A stretch of DNA of 64,000 bases from Molanna angustata (GCA_963576475.1 OY754982.1:12550546-12614545); one strand, 5' to 3'; positions 45,729-57,331 are shown, numbered from the stretch's first letter. Numbers and translations are program-made. The notes: generated by a model not told the origin, from the sequence alone.

Positions 45729-45903
45729 ACCTACTGATTTAACACACAACGAATAACAAGTTGTCACAGTATTAAGACTTGTAATTTCCATAGTCTCACA
45801 AATCCAGACTGAAATCACTGTGAAGACACAGCGTCTCCATCGGAAATCTAACCCGGGCCTTTTAGCTTAGAATCAGATATCTAAATTACTAAGCCACGTA
45901 GTC
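45729..45903 (-). mobile_element. SINE-2 copy, diverged
   Basis: AACGAATAACAAGTTGTCAC, GTCTCACAAATCCAGACTGA and AACCCGGGCCTTTTAG correspond to SINE-2 body and head on minus. Confidence 0.65.
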
Positions 45904-46843
45904 CAATAATTTATATATAATATTCAAGATATTTGAGTATTGTCCATTGGTTGGTTAAGCATAATGATAATACATCAACAGAGATGGCGTATCAGTAGTT
46001 TATTCCTGTATTAGTGGTACAATATCTCCCTCAGTTGATCTACCCCTCCTGCTATTGTGGGTATAATGTATAATGACATCAACCATCTCCTAATAATGAA
46101 TGACCATTCTACCCCTCCATTCTACTATCTATTGTAACCAATTCTACATAATTTATTGCTACTGTAGAGTTTGAATGTGATAACTGCTAGCTAGTTCTGT
46201 GTATTTTGTATAGATAGATATTTATATGGTCATTTTATGCAGATAATTATTTGGATGAAAACAAACACAACGGTGAACATGTGCAAGTAATTAAATATTT
46301 GGTTATGAATGAGGATATTTCCAGTTAATTAATACAGTTTTTATTCTATTTTCGTTTTCGTTCTCCCTTTTTACGTTCATAATATAACGTCCATACATGT
46401 TCATGTGTTATTAAGCTCGTTACTCGGTTTGGTCCTGATAATGTCGTTGCTATGTTTTTTTGGCCGGTCCTTCCCTTTTTATAAGCTGTTGAAAAGCTTT
46501 AGGATTTACAAGATGCTGTGATTATTTAAAAACAATTTGAATAAACTGAGAAATAATAAGTTGCATACCAATTCTTTGTCGTGTCATTTAAAACATGGCA
46601 GTAATCTTGGTATATATAATTTACTATATACCTAATTCCGTTTTATATTAGAATTACGGCGGATAGGTATGTATATCTGTCGCAAGTACATTTTGCTGTC
46701 GTGCAATTTGCACTAAGAATAGATCAGCAACCTACCAGAATATCGTCAACAATACAAATACCAGAGGTACTTTTCTAGGGAAGAATGTTCAAAAAACACC
46801 ATGGATATTGACCCGGCATGTACTCTTAATACCTCCCTGATGG
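45904..46843. other. Spacer upstream of the 46.8-kb promoter
   Basis: Text around ATTCTACCCCTCC... is partly repeated at about 46040 and 46115. No coding sequence was seen. Confidence 0.4.
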
Positions 46844-46880
46844 TATAAAAGGCGAGGCAGCACTCGTCGTTTCATCGTAG
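46844..46880 (+). promoter_or_regulatory. TATA-box/Inr RNA polymerase II core promoter
   Basis: TATAAAAGG occupies 46844-46852. A TTCATCG initiator-like site has its A at 46874, 30 bp from the first T, which is the standard spacing. A moderately GC-rich interval separates them. A good splice donor, AAT|GTAAGT, follows near 46998-47005, so 46874-46998 could be a non-coding first exon. No coding exon was found downstream on plus. Confidence 0.5.
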
Positions 46881-47005
46881 TTACTAACATCTACCGTGAA
46901 AGCTTACATTTCAAAATTGCTCAATTGTTTTGTGGTCCCTAATTAATGTGAAAGTTGATATATATTGTGAATATACATATATATTTATTTTATTGTAAAT
47001 GTAAG

Positions 47006-47942
47006 TAACCGAGCTTTTCCATTTTTCTCTCTTTCTGTGAGATCCTACACTGCTTATCTTAATTTAAGTTTAAAGTTAACTATTTCATATAAAAATATAA
47101 ATATAAAAAGCTTTTAATTAATAGCTTCAATATATATAGGGACATGCTACATTAATGCCTCCACAGGGCTAAAGTATCATATTATGTTGACATTTGCTGT
47201 ATTATTTTACAAACATATTAATAATAAAACGAATATATGTATAATCCTTACGTAAAAATACCTTTAGTGATAATTTAAAAACAACACAGAAAGACATTGG
47301 TTATAATGAACATCTCGTTACGCACCGTCAAATTTTCCCCTTAGGCTTTCAATTCCTAAAATATATCACTTGATTATTATTTAGCCAACCAACTAAACAT
47401 ACAAATTACTTTATATAATAATCCACCAGCACTCGGCTAATGAATAATATCTTTTCTCGCTCCCTTGGTTGGGTGGAATTCGATAGGAATCCGTGTGTAG
47501 CGTTTGTTATTCTATCGCGATAATGCATTCGGTATGTTGCGTTGAATTCCATTCCTCGTTGTTGACTCTAAATTTTAAAGGGAAATATTATTCGTGATAT
47601 TTGATGAACACGACAATGCATGTCCTTTTTGGCGTCTTTTCAAACTAACATAAAAAAGGAACGAGGAACTTTTGATATTTCATAAACAAACCTTCGAAAA
47701 TATATAGGTAGGTACTATAATAATCAATTTACTTAGTTATAAAAATATTAAACATTAAAAAGTGTAGATGTATTTCAATTAATTTATATTTTTTTATAAG
47801 TAGGTATGAAGGTACAAATTAAAGAATAATTGAAGCAAAATATTCCCTTTGATATTATCTCGATAGAGTTAAAAAGTCGTGATGGAGAGCGGAACACCGT
47901 TCTTGAAACATTACTATATTAAAGTAAATCATTGATTCATAT
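47006..47942. other. AT-rich spacer
   Basis: Nothing was recognised. It may be an intron of the transcript proposed at 46.87 kb. Confidence 0.35.
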
Positions 47943-48000
47943 TGTAAAGGCATATCCCACAATGTGGGGTAACTAGCGACTGGTGTGCGGTGTGTATTGC
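47943..48000 (+). mobile_element. Family 7 fragment
   Basis: GGCATATCCCACAATGTGGG, then GTAACTAGCGAC, match 36960-37010. Confidence 0.6.
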
Positions 48001-48112
48001 ACCAAAATATGCTCTTTTGAAGATTTAAATAAAGATCTGTTGTCGTCTCTTGAGAGATTACGAATAGTTACCTTATTGTCAAATAATTTTTGAACGATGT
48101 CTCTGCGGCTAA

Positions 48113-48300
48113 CTTTTTTTTCTAACGAATACAACGAATGTGTCGGTTCTTGTAACAAGTACATATACTTCCTCCTACACTCCCTAGATTAAGCATAAAT
48201 GCTTGTGCTATAGGTGAACTAAATCGGTCGTGGCAGGATTCGAACTCGCGACCACTGTATCACAAACTCAGCGCGCTGACCGCTCTCTGCCACCACCCAT
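48113..48300 (-). mobile_element. SINE-1 copy, directly downstream of a LINE tail
   Basis: On minus it starts ATGGGTGGTGGCAGAGAGCG right after the (TGA)n tail of the LINE at 48301. The B box is AGTTCGAATCC and the poly-A is at 48113-48120. Confidence 0.75.
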
Positions 48301-48640
48301 ATCATCATCATCAGTGGCTCCACAGCCTAGGATGGGCCTTGGCCTCCTCAAGGAATCGTCTTTATTGCAAACTATCCATGGCCTTTTATCTCCAATTCCG
48401 CATACCGGCTATCTGAAGGTCCCTCTCGCCTCTATCCATCAATTAAGTTTCTGCCTTCTTACACCTCTTCTTCCCTCCGGGTGTGTTGTGAGGATTATTT
48501 TCGGTGTCTGGTCATCGTCCATACTATGCACATGTTCAATCCAGCGGAGCCTCTCTATTTTTATCGTTTGGACGATATTTGGTTCCTGGAATAGGTTCTG
48601 TAGTTCGTGGTTGTACCTGATTCTCCACGTACCCACTATT
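48301..48640 (-). pseudogene. LINE ORF2 C-terminal end and 3' UTR with (TGA)n tail
   Basis: On minus the frame reads WRIRYNHELQNLFQEPNIVQ, then TIKIERLRWIEHVHSMDDDQ, TPKIIL and PEGRRGVRRQKLN. The R.RYNHEL..L...P.IV..IK..RLRW..HV.RM motif and PEG.R..GR.. are the conserved C-terminus of an insect LINE reverse transcriptase. A conserved 3' UTR (AGGAGGCCAAGGCCCA) and TGA repeats follow. Sister 3' ends are at 28513 and 52855. The rest of the RT is absent. Confidence 0.75.
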
Positions 48641-48644
48641 TTAT

Positions 48645-48866
48645 TTTATTTTACATTACTTTTTGGGCAACTAACAGGCACTATGTCAAATTTTAATTTA
48701 ACACGCACCCAATAACAAGTTGCCACATTCTGGAGACTTGAGATATCAATCGTCTCACAGATCCAGACTGAAAACACAATTAAAAACTGTGTCTCCACCT
48801 GGAATCGACCCCGGGACCTTTGGATCAGCAGTCAGCTACTTAATCAACTGAGCCACAAGGCCGAAT
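48645..48866 (-). mobile_element. SINE-2 copy
   Basis: On minus the head runs from about 48866 (GGCCTTGTGGCTCAGTTGAT) through a B box with GGGGTCGATTCC. The body is intact to a TAAAATAAAA tail that touches the LINE fragment. Confidence 0.8.
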
Positions 48867-49590
48867 AATTAGAAAATTATTATTTATAATGAGAAATAAT
48901 TAATTATCAAATTATATTATAATCATTCCAAATCTATAATATTTTAAGCTTCACGTTGCATTGATTGGATAAAAAAGATTTGCTTTTGAAAATGATCAAT
49001 GAACACGTCCAGATACCCTTATTGAGATAACATATTGAAATCGTCAAAAAATATTGGTCGAAAGCAGTCTAATGAGCCATAAAAACCTGAACAGCAAAAT
49101 GAATTGAATGTATGAATTATGTAGGTATGTCTTTTCAACAGAATTCTAAATGCTTTGCGATATGAGATATAATTTATATCATAACTACCTTCGTTTTCCG
49201 CAGACGATTTATATATATCCGACTTTTCCATGTTGACAAATCACCGTATGGCCTAATTGTTTAATTTGTGTGATTGATGACATGATCTTGAGTTGGAAGA
49301 AACCAACATATATAATAATATGTATGACGATGTCGGGTCTACATACATACATACATTGTGTTCCATATGTTGTACAATATCTTCCTTCCATATATAAGAG
49401 TATGTGTGTATTCTGGATGGAGGTATTATGTTTCATAGCAAATAACCTTCAGAATATTCTCTTGACATCATGTCCTGTTAACATAGCAGATCAGTCCAAT
49501 GTCTTCATTGAGGGTCGCAACTATAGGTCAAATTTGATACGTTCTTTTTGAAGAAGTAAAATAATCAAATAATCGTTTTATTTTTTTCTC
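48867..49590. other. AT-rich spacer
   Basis: Short frames of 70-93 codons overlap on both strands without coding character. Confidence 0.4.
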
Positions 49591-49674
49591 ATATCATGGA
49601 TACAATTATCTTATTGAGTTCTTTAATATATTAAGATATTATAAAACTCTATATGATAATTATATCCATGATAT
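49591..49674. mobile_element. Hairpin MITE (family 11)
   Basis: ATATCATGGATACAATTATC (49591) pairs with GATAATTATATCCATGATAT (to 49674). An inner AAGATATTATA palindrome fills the loop. Relatives are at 52834-53070 and 62085-62160. Confidence 0.8.
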
Positions 49675-50287
49675 GGGTAATCATGATGGTTTTGATCGGA
49701 TTTGCATCCCCCCCCCCCGATTGAGCTTATTTTTTCAATGTTTTGAAACAGTTATATTTAAAATTGTTTTGTTTTTTATTTACATTTTGCTCTGTGATTT
49801 TTTTCGATTTATTTGAACTTTATTGCTTTGCTTTTGAATTATTTATTTTATATTTTTTATTTACTTTATTTAAATTGTACTGTATTTGATTACATTTATT
49901 ACTGTATAAATTACTGTAATGTATAACTTTATATATTCAATTTGTACTGTATTTGATTATGGTGTAATTTTGTTGCATTGTATAAGTGTATAATTTGATT
50001 GTAGAGTAACTATGTAATTGCATTGTACGAAAGAGCTTGCACTGACAAAGTGTTTATAGAATTGAGCGAAAAAATAGTATATTCTAATGAAAAAAAATAA
50101 AAACAAAAAAAACTACTATGACATGAGGAGGCTGGCAGTAAGATGAGATAAGATGAGAGATCTTGATGCAGATCAATCTAAAGATTGTGGGCTGTTACCC
50201 ATATGATATGTAACAACCCACATTTTCAACGCAGAAAGATTATGACATATTAATTTTGTCGACGGATAATTCGTGGTGAAACTTCAT
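49675..50287. other. Spacer with C10 run
   Basis: Ten C residues lie at about 49710. A run of TACTGTA/TTGTA variants follows at 49880-50000. Nothing coding was seen. Confidence 0.4.
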
Positions 50288-50546
50288 TAAACTAGGTATA
50301 AATGAAAACACTAATTTGTTTTAGTTTCACCATTTAATGCCAGTTTTCTTTATCAGTTCTTTCTGGCAATACTAATCGAACTGAAAAAAAGGTTAAGTAC
50401 CAATATTCAAATATTATTTATATTCTGTTAACATTAATTTTTGTGCACTCTGACGATGGTCTTCAACAGATCGATACCGGCCAGTGCCAGTTTTAAATTA
50501 AATAGTGAAACTTAAACAAATCAGTGTTTTCATTTATACCTAGTTA
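50288..50546. mobile_element. MITE with about 50-bp inverted ends
   Basis: ACTAGGTATAAATGAAAACA (50291) is mirrored by TGTTTTCATTTATACCTAGT (to about 50543). The centre has ACGATGGTCTTCAACAGATC, then GATACCGGCCAG, related to the centre of 22658-22803. Confidence 0.8.
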
Positions 50547-51799
50547 TATGACATATCATGTATTTTATGTCCATAAGACACAAATTAATACATAATGTAT
50601 TGATATTATATTCATTAGACACGCGTCTCACACAGAACTTTTGTATGCGAATCGAATGGATTCAATGTTGTTTGAGGTTTCCGTCTAGATTCGATTTGGA
50701 TAAGAAATTATTTTAAAAGACGATCCTGTTCTGTCGTTCTATATAATTTTAATATACAGTGAATAAATCGAATAAAGTATTTGCTATAGTGATATCTGCT
50801 GTTCAGTTTTATTTGCCCACTCTATCAAAACACTACTGACGATATCTATGTAAACAAGTTATTCTCGAAGTGCAAAAAAATATTTCGGATCGCAATGGTA
50901 CCAGGTTTGAGAAGGTATGCCGTAGTCTCAAATGATCGCCGGGCATAGCCAAACAAATAATATTCTAGTCAACCTTAGCTTAGGGTCGGTTCGGCAAACA
51001 CGTGTGCCGGGTTTAAAGGGGCCCACTATTTATATATTATATGAAACGATCGTGGAAACTTTTTGTATGAGGGCTAATCTGAAAAGTTCTAACATCATAT
51101 TAATGTAGACATGTTTAATGTACCCACTCGTAATTGGGCCGAACCACATCGGACGATTACAATAGCGTGTCGCCACGGCCCGGCCGTTGGATTGCGACTG
51201 GAAAGGATTGGATTTTGTTTGGGATGAATTTTAAGGCTAGTCGGTACTGCGACTAGAATTGATTTGATTTTGTATTACGTAAATTTTTAGGCTAGTTGGT
51301 ACTGAGTGATTAGTGTGATATGTTTATAATTTAGCTGTGTAGGTATACATTTTGATTCACAGAAAATAAAACAATATTTTTTTTTTGGAATCACAGAAAA
51401 TAAAACAATATTTTTTTATTGGAATCGCCGCAACTAAATCAATAGTGTCGCAAGGAAACAAACAAAATATGCGTACAAAAGTAACTCTTTCGGACGCAGG
51501 CCAACTTAGTGAGAAGGATCATATTAACATTGTAATAACCGCATATGAACCTAGTAGATAAAATACAAGTTCAAACTCTTTTGATGGTTACACCATAATA
51601 CGAGAAATAATTTTTTTATTGCCTTTTACTATGATGGGGTAAACATCAAAAGGACTGTGTTTTTTTCGTATTTGTTGTGCATTTTAAATAAGAATATTAA
51701 ACTGTTAATATCTGATTCTAATTTCATCCTCATATTCATTCATTTAAAAAATATCAATAATTCTATGTACCTATATGATGTTTTTTGATCTTCTTCTCT
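50547..51799. other. AT-rich spacer
   Basis: A 36-bp text (CACAGAAAATAAAACAATAT type) is duplicated in tandem at about 51358 and 51392. No coding sequence was seen. Confidence 0.45.
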
Positions 51800-51870
51800 G
51801 AAGAACATACATACCATTAGAATGGGTGGAGAACGCCATTGCTGAACTTTGTGAGATGTTAATTTGCCTA
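51800..51870 (+). mobile_element. Family 7 fragment
   Basis: CATTAGAATGGGTGGAGAAC and GCTGAACTTTGTGAGATGTT match 37090-37130. Confidence 0.55.
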
Positions 51871-52356
51871 TTGTGATCACTTTATGCGCTTGCGCAACGT
51901 TCACCAATTATGCCTTTTAATGAGATCCCTATCAATTCAATTTTGAAAGTTCTATATATTGTAATACTGAAATTCTTTTCGCTTGAAAATAAGGTATTTT
52001 TACTACAGCCATCTATGGGTGAAATTATGAACAACAATCTTATTATTTTTATTTATTTTGTTGGAATGCCATCTATTGAGAGAATTGGTTTTTTGTAAAT
52101 AATCAAAAAGAATAATATCTCATTAAAAGGCATAATAAAGATCTCATTAAAAGGCATAATTGGTGAACGTTGCACAAGCGCATAAAGTGATCACGTAAAC
52201 CAGCCGATGACAGGTCGTAAGCCCTGTAGGTGCCTTGATTTCCCGGTTCTCCTACAATAAATATTCCAACTTCGTCTCTATTGAGATAATTAAAAATCTG
52301 TTAAAAAATATCTTTGACTCCCGACAGGGAAAAAATCCAATGTTTGCGCATATGCA
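51871..52356 (+). mobile_element. Family 5 inverted-repeat element with inverted core
   Basis: Left text 51871-51920 (GTGATCACTTTATGCGCTTG...) is the reverse complement of 52140-52195. The right half (52133-52356) matches 63161-63362 almost base for base, including the 74-bp arm. The core 51902-52094 instead matches 62981-63173 in the opposite orientation. Confidence 0.8.
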
Positions 52357-52540
52357 ATAATAAAAATATTCGATTGCCTATTGTATTTTCGATTCCAAGA
52401 AATTGGAAGCACTATTCTAAGCCTTAAGTATGTAATGATAATCATATCGATTTCAATACAAACATATATTTTTCTTAACTGTTAGCTTTATAACATACAA
52501 TTTACAAAACAAAGCACTACCAAAATATTTTTGATAAATT
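52357..52540. other. Spacer with family 7 scrap
   Basis: TTGCCTATTGTATTTTCGAT at about 52375 resembles 37137-37157. Confidence 0.4.
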
Positions 52541-52760
52541 AATTCAGTTGGTTAGATATTTGACTATTGAGCTGAAAGTGCCGGGTGCAATTTTGTCGTG
52601 GACACACAATTTTCAATTCTGTTTTTAGTCTGCATCTCTGAGACGGTAAATATTATCTCCAGAATGTGGCAACTTGTTATCGGGTGTATGTTGAATAATT
52701 ATTGAACACAGTCCTATGAGTTGGTCGAGAAGTAATTGAAAATGATATAAAATAAAATAC
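52541..52760 (+). mobile_element. SINE-2 copy, diverged head
   Basis: The A-box-like text is TTCAGTTGGTTAGATATTTG. The body CCAGAATGTGGCAACTTGTT and GGTCGAGAAGTAAT are clear. Confidence 0.7.
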
Positions 52761-52833
52761 ATTCTACGCAGCTTTTTTAGAACAGGGTGGAAAGTCTGGT
52801 CAACCGGCGAAATCAAAACCCTTACGATTACCC

Positions 52834-53070
52834 ATATCATGGATATAATTATTATATCATCATCATCATCAGCAATGGTGCTATAACCCGGTGTGGGCCT
52901 TGGCCTCCTCAAGAAAAAGTCTCCATCCCGCCCTGTCGACGGCAAGTCTTGTCCAATTTGTCTGTCCGATCGCTCTTATATCGCCCTCGATGTAGTCCAA
53001 TATTTTACTGTCGTATAATATCTGAAGATGTTGTAGAACTACATATGATAATAGTATCCATGAAATGTGT
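52834..53070. mobile_element. Family 11 MITE split by a LINE 3' end
   Basis: The left arm ATATCATGGATATAATTAT (52834) and the right part GTATAATATCTGAAGATG...ATGATAATAGTATCCATGAA (about 53012-53064) belong together. The intervening 52855-52997 is the (TGA)n-tailed LINE terminus. Confidence 0.65.
52855..52997 (-). mobile_element. (TGA)n-tailed LINE 3' end
   Basis: ATCATCATCATCAGCAATGG, then GTGTGGGCCTTGGCCTCCTC, match 48301-48350. It is 5'-truncated. Confidence 0.7.
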
Positions 53071-54344
53071 AATCACGAGTATTTGGATTTCGCCGATTGA
53101 CTAGACTTGGCCCCCAGGTTGGACTAGCTCGGTGCGGTTCAGTCCTAACGGTCACAGGTAAAACGTACAAATAAGTCAAGAGTTAATTATTTGTTTTGTG
53201 CTATGCGAAGCGAGAGATATAATTACATAAGTTGTTGGGTTCCTAGTAATATAATTATTATTTGTTGAACATCCAAGTATTTCAATTATTATTATTATTA
53301 TCATTACTGTGCATTATTATATATACCTACCTGTATTATATTCGTACTAAGCTATCCAACAAATAAAACGAAATCATTATGTTACATTTTGTACCTAAAC
53401 TGTATAAAGGGGTAAGTAATGTAGTCTCTATAATATACAGAGTAAATATAGACAAAGGGACTTAAATCTTTGTGGGATTACGTTACATGGAAATGATGTA
53501 AGTTACGGCGGCAATTACATAGGTACTTTATGTTACATTTTACTTGGAAATTAATTTGTTTTGATATTGTTTTAAGTAACAACGTTGTTTTTCTTGTTTC
53601 TATTCCCGTTTTCCACGTCGCATTTTCTAGATTATTCTTGGATCTTAGAAATACCAACGAGATCAATTTGGTATTGCGAAACAGGTAAAACTAAGTTCAA
53701 ATATCTCCTATTGCGATTCAGACTATAACAGTTTTTAATGTATTGTCTGACGCAGTTTTTAATGTAGTGTCGAGCCAAGTTACGCAGTCTTAAAGACTAC
53801 CAACTATACCGTGTAGTCTTCTCGTTCTTGACATTTGCAAACTTCAATAATTAAGTGTTACATACGCTGCCCGTTGCTCTCTATATCAACACCACAGCTG
53901 TGTCAAATAACTGTCATTTGCAACCAATCAAACTGATACTTGGACAAACCTACATCATCATTACCGTAATCTAGCCTTGGCATATAAGACGCGTTTATAC
54001 AAAGCGTAATACGAATGAGAATGATAGAAGAATATACAAAAAGTCTACTCTTCACTGAAGGAAACAAAAAAAAACGGATTTCGTTTGTTTATTTTGTCGC
54101 CAATTTTTAATTGCTGAACCTTTGTGACGTTATCAATCAATTCATGAATAAGTGTCATCGTTAATTTGTAGGCACTAGTATTTTATCCTACTATTTAACC
54201 GTAATTCAATAAAAAATGTAAAAAATAGGTTCAGATAACTGGCTTTTCATTCTAGTATCACTCGCAGAAGAGTTGATAGCCGTAAAACATAATAGAATTG
54301 AATAATAGACTTTCTCTTTCTCTTACCAAGGGTTTCTTACATAC
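53071..54344. other. AT-rich spacer
   Basis: TTTTTAATGTA-type text is repeated in tandem near 53735-53765. No coding sequence was seen. Confidence 0.4.
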
Positions 54345-54530
54345 ATTCAATCACATCGTATCCCACAATATGGGGTAACCAGCGACAGGTGTGTGGGTGT
54401 TCATTTCCTTATTAAAGTACACACACACACACACACACACTATACATCAGTCTCGTTATAAATAAAAGGCGCTTCATTCAATCAAAATGGGCATGGGGTG
54501 AGCTTTATTGCTATATTTACACTATATATT
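54345..54530 (+). mobile_element. Family 7 copy
   Basis: CGTATCCCACAATATGGGGT, then AACCAGCGACAGGTGTG, a (CA)n tract and CAGTCTCGTTATAAATAAAA follow the 36945 copy. Confidence 0.6.
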
Positions 54531-54603
54531 ATGAGGTTTTGTTCCGTGTGTTATCGATAACCCGGGATACCCCGAAATCGATATTAATTAAACGATGATT
54601 TGT

Positions 54604-54829
54604 CGACCTCCGTGGCTCAGTTGGTTGGGTATCTGACTGCTGATCCAAAGGTCCCGGGATCGATTCCCGGCGGAGACACAGTTTTTAATTGTGTTTTCAG
54701 TCTGGATCTGTGAGACGATTAATATCACAAGTCTCCAGAATGTGGCAACTTGTTATTGGGTGCGTTTTGAATTAAAATTTGACATAGTGCCTGTTAGTTG
54801 CCCGAGAAGTAATCTAAAGTAATAAAACA
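54604..54829 (+). mobile_element. SINE-2 (tRNA-derived), best copy
   Basis: The head CCTCCGTGGCTCAGTTGGTT (A box TGGCTCAGTTGG) and B box GGGATCGATTCCC close with CGGAG, forming an acceptor-like stem. The body has CACAGTTTTTAATTGTGTTT, TCTGGATCTGTGAGACGATT, GAATGTGGCAACTTGTTATT and TTAGTTGCCCGAGAAGTAAT. The tail is TAAAGTAATAAAA. At least seven other copies or pieces lie in the window. Confidence 0.85.
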
Positions 54830-54841
54830 ATGATCTCGTTA

Positions 54842-54858
54842 GTGTGTGTGTGTGTGTA

Positions 54859-54890
<32 letters not shown>

Positions 54891-54925
54891 TGTGTGTGTA
54901 TGCGCGTGTGTGTGTATGTGTGTTT
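54842..54925. repeat. (TG)n microsatellite
   Basis: TG dinucleotides with TATG and CGCG interruptions, about 84 bp, just after the SINE-2 tail. Confidence 0.95.
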
Positions 54926-55188
54926 GTCTCGCGCCTTCTGAAAAACAAAAGCATCTAATAATCTAATTTATGTGCGAACATGTACCAGTATACCTGACTC
55001 AGTGTCACCTTGCCCGAGAAGCAATATAAAATATATTCTAATAGAATAATCGAAAAGAGCAAAAAAGATTTCAAAACTCGTTAATACTTAGTTAAGAGAC
55101 TGTTATTTTTGTCATGGTCTCCACAAACACCTTTCTGACTTAGTGCGTGTAACAATTTCATAGTTTATCTGGTCCGACCGGATGCTGG
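54926..55188. other. Spacer
   Basis: Nothing was recognised. Confidence 0.4.
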
Positions 55189-55560
55189 ATGAATCAAACT
55201 CGCCACAAAAGGTGTATCTGTTTATTGAAAAGAAGAGACTGCCGTTACGTACACTGTGTAAAGGGTCACAATCAGTGTTGCGATGAAAATCGCACAAAAA
55301 ATGTTTATAAGGGAAAAAACCTCATTAACTTGCAAAGCCACTGCGGTATTTTGCCTTCGTCAAAGGCATCGGTCAGTGAAGAGAAAATATTTTCCTCTCC
55401 TGCAAATGCAATACCAGTTGATAACAAAATAAATCGGGGAGATTTTTCTCTGTCGACTATGTTTAAGTCTAGTGACAATTGTGCTCATCCAAACACAAGA
55501 TTAATAGCTTTTAGGTACCTACTTGTAATACCTATATGTATATATTTGTATTATGTTTAG
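55189..55560 (+). CDS. Unrecognised 123-codon ORF with Cys/His cluster
   Basis: The frame has eight Cys and several His in its first half (RCICLLKRRDCRYVHCVKG, then QCCDENRTK and NVYKGKNLINLQSHCGI). This order (C..C, about 13 residues with a K-G-x-N-L-x-N-L core, then H) is loosely like a BED zinc finger of hAT elements or their domesticated relatives. The second half is polar and the last 20 residues are hydrophobic (YLLVIPICIYLYYV). It stands alone, with no transposase or inverted ends seen. Codon use is A/T-rich like the surroundings. It may be a decayed element or chance. Not assigned. Confidence 0.3.
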   Translation: MNQTRHKRCICLLKRRDCRYVHCVKGHNQCCDENRTKNVYKGKNLINLQSHCGILPSSKASVSEEKIFSSPANAIPVDNKINRGDFSLSTMFKSSDNCAHPNTRLIAFRYLLVIPICIYLYYV

Positions 55561-56624
55561 TGTAAAACTCCGCTCCTTAATACAAGTATTACTTTATACG
55601 ATGCTCCAAATAAAGAAATTATGTTAATTATTATTTTATAAACTGTACTGTTTTTATTAAAAAGGAAATTTTGAATAAATTAATAAATATTTTTTTTATT
55701 CGTAGCTACTTATATTTATATTTATTTAGGAAAAACCAACAGCATCAATTTACTAATGACATTATGGACATAGTAAATGAAAGCAGAAAATGGATGCAGA
55801 ATGGCATAAATCAGACAAAGATGGAAGAGGCCTATCTCCAGCAGTGGAAGGAAGAAGGCTGATAAAAAAAGAATAAGAAGAAAGGCATTAGAGAGAAGCC
55901 ACTAAATGGATTCCACGACTTTGAATATACCATGTAAGGTTTCATATAAAAATAAAATAATAACATTACAGTAGCATATAAGAGAAAGAAAGAAAAAATA
56001 CTACTAATTACACATTATACATAAATAAAAGAAAATAATATAAGAAATTAACATAAAGACGGCAGCAGCATCAAGGAAGAGGAAACAGGAAATAAGCAAT
56101 CTGGAAAGGATGTCCAAATCGCCAACATGACTTACAATTGCAGCATACATTGTGGAAGATTCAAATTCCTGTCAACTCTAATTGCTGAAAGTTTTGTAAT
56201 TTTATTACCAAATAATTCAAAATTATTGAATACATTATTTATATGAGATGCACTTTCTAATTCAAGAAGCATTCATGCCGACATTTTAATGACAATGGTT
56301 TACAACAAATATGTAAATAATTAAACATCATTTTTTTAACTACGAGAGAACAATTTGATACGACCGGTTTATAAGTTCCTATCTGCTTTTTAGATGATAT
56401 TACAGAAAATTCGTCCTGACTATAAGGCGGTTGTTTCTAAAACTGTTGTGTCAAACAGCTCAATCGTGGTTAAATATACTGATTTGTAATTTATTTTGAT
56501 CGATAAACTGATATTTTCTTATTCTTCATACGTAATAAAATTAAATTCTCAAGAAACAGAACGAATTGACACGGCTACAGATGACGTCCACGGAAGACCT
56601 TACTTGACAATATTTAACATACAT
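55561..56624. other. AT-rich spacer with a short coding-like scrap
   Basis: At about 55760-55862 (plus) MDIVNESRKWMQNGINQTKM, then EEAYLQQWKEEG, looks protein-like but is short and unassigned. The remainder is A-rich. Confidence 0.35.
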
Positions 56625-57331
56625 ACATACATACCATCACGCCATGTCCCTCACGGGGTAGGCAGAGAGAACCGAACGCCACATTTTTCTATCTTGACAA
56701 ACATTCATCGCCTCATCAACATTCATACATCGTCTTATACGTTCGTCTGTTGTTCACGCTTCTTACATTTCCATCTTTCAGAATATCGTTCACATGGTCG
56801 TGCCATCCTTTTCTTGGGCGCCCCCGACCTCTTATTCCATTCCTGTCAGCTTTTTATATTTTCTTCGTCAGGCGTTCTTCATTCATTCTCTCCAAGTGGC
56901 CGAACCATCTCAATGTGTTAACTTTCATTCTGTTAATTAGGTACATCTTTCTTCATCTTACATTCTTTCCTTGTATCTTCATTTTGAACTCTGTCATACA
57001 TCGTTCTGTTACAAATTCTTCTAAGCGATCTCATTTCAACTGCATTTATTCTGCTTTCGTGCGACTTCTGCCATGTCCAGTTCTCACTTGCATACGTCAG
57101 GGTTGGCACTACGATTGTGTTATGAATGGCAACTTTAGCATCTTTTGATATGTTGCGATCATTCATAACTGGTCTAAGTGATCCATTCACTCTGTTTCCT
57201 GCCATAACTCTTCTTTCAATATCCTTATCAGGTCGTCCATTCCGTTGGAACATACTACCCAGATAGACATACTCGTCGACTTGTTCAAGCCATTCACTCT
57301 CTACTTTTATTCGACACACTGTAAATGACAA
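56625..57331 (-). pseudogene. RTE-like LINE ORF C-terminal fragment, best copy
   Basis: The minus-strand frame from 57331 reads EQVDEYVYLGSMFQRNGRPD, KDIERRVMAGNRVNGSLRPV, VVPTLTYASENWTWQKSHES and RINAVEMRSLRRICNRTM. After a shift near 56933 it continues [33 protein letters not shown], and 3' non-coding text ending in TATG repeats. This is the post-catalytic region of an insect LINE reverse transcriptase (YLGS.....G....DI..R...A, E.W...K..E..I...E.R.LRR, RW.GH..RM...R). The catalytic part is absent. Sister pieces are at 24478, 26247, 34838, 58590 and 60893. Confidence 0.8.
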
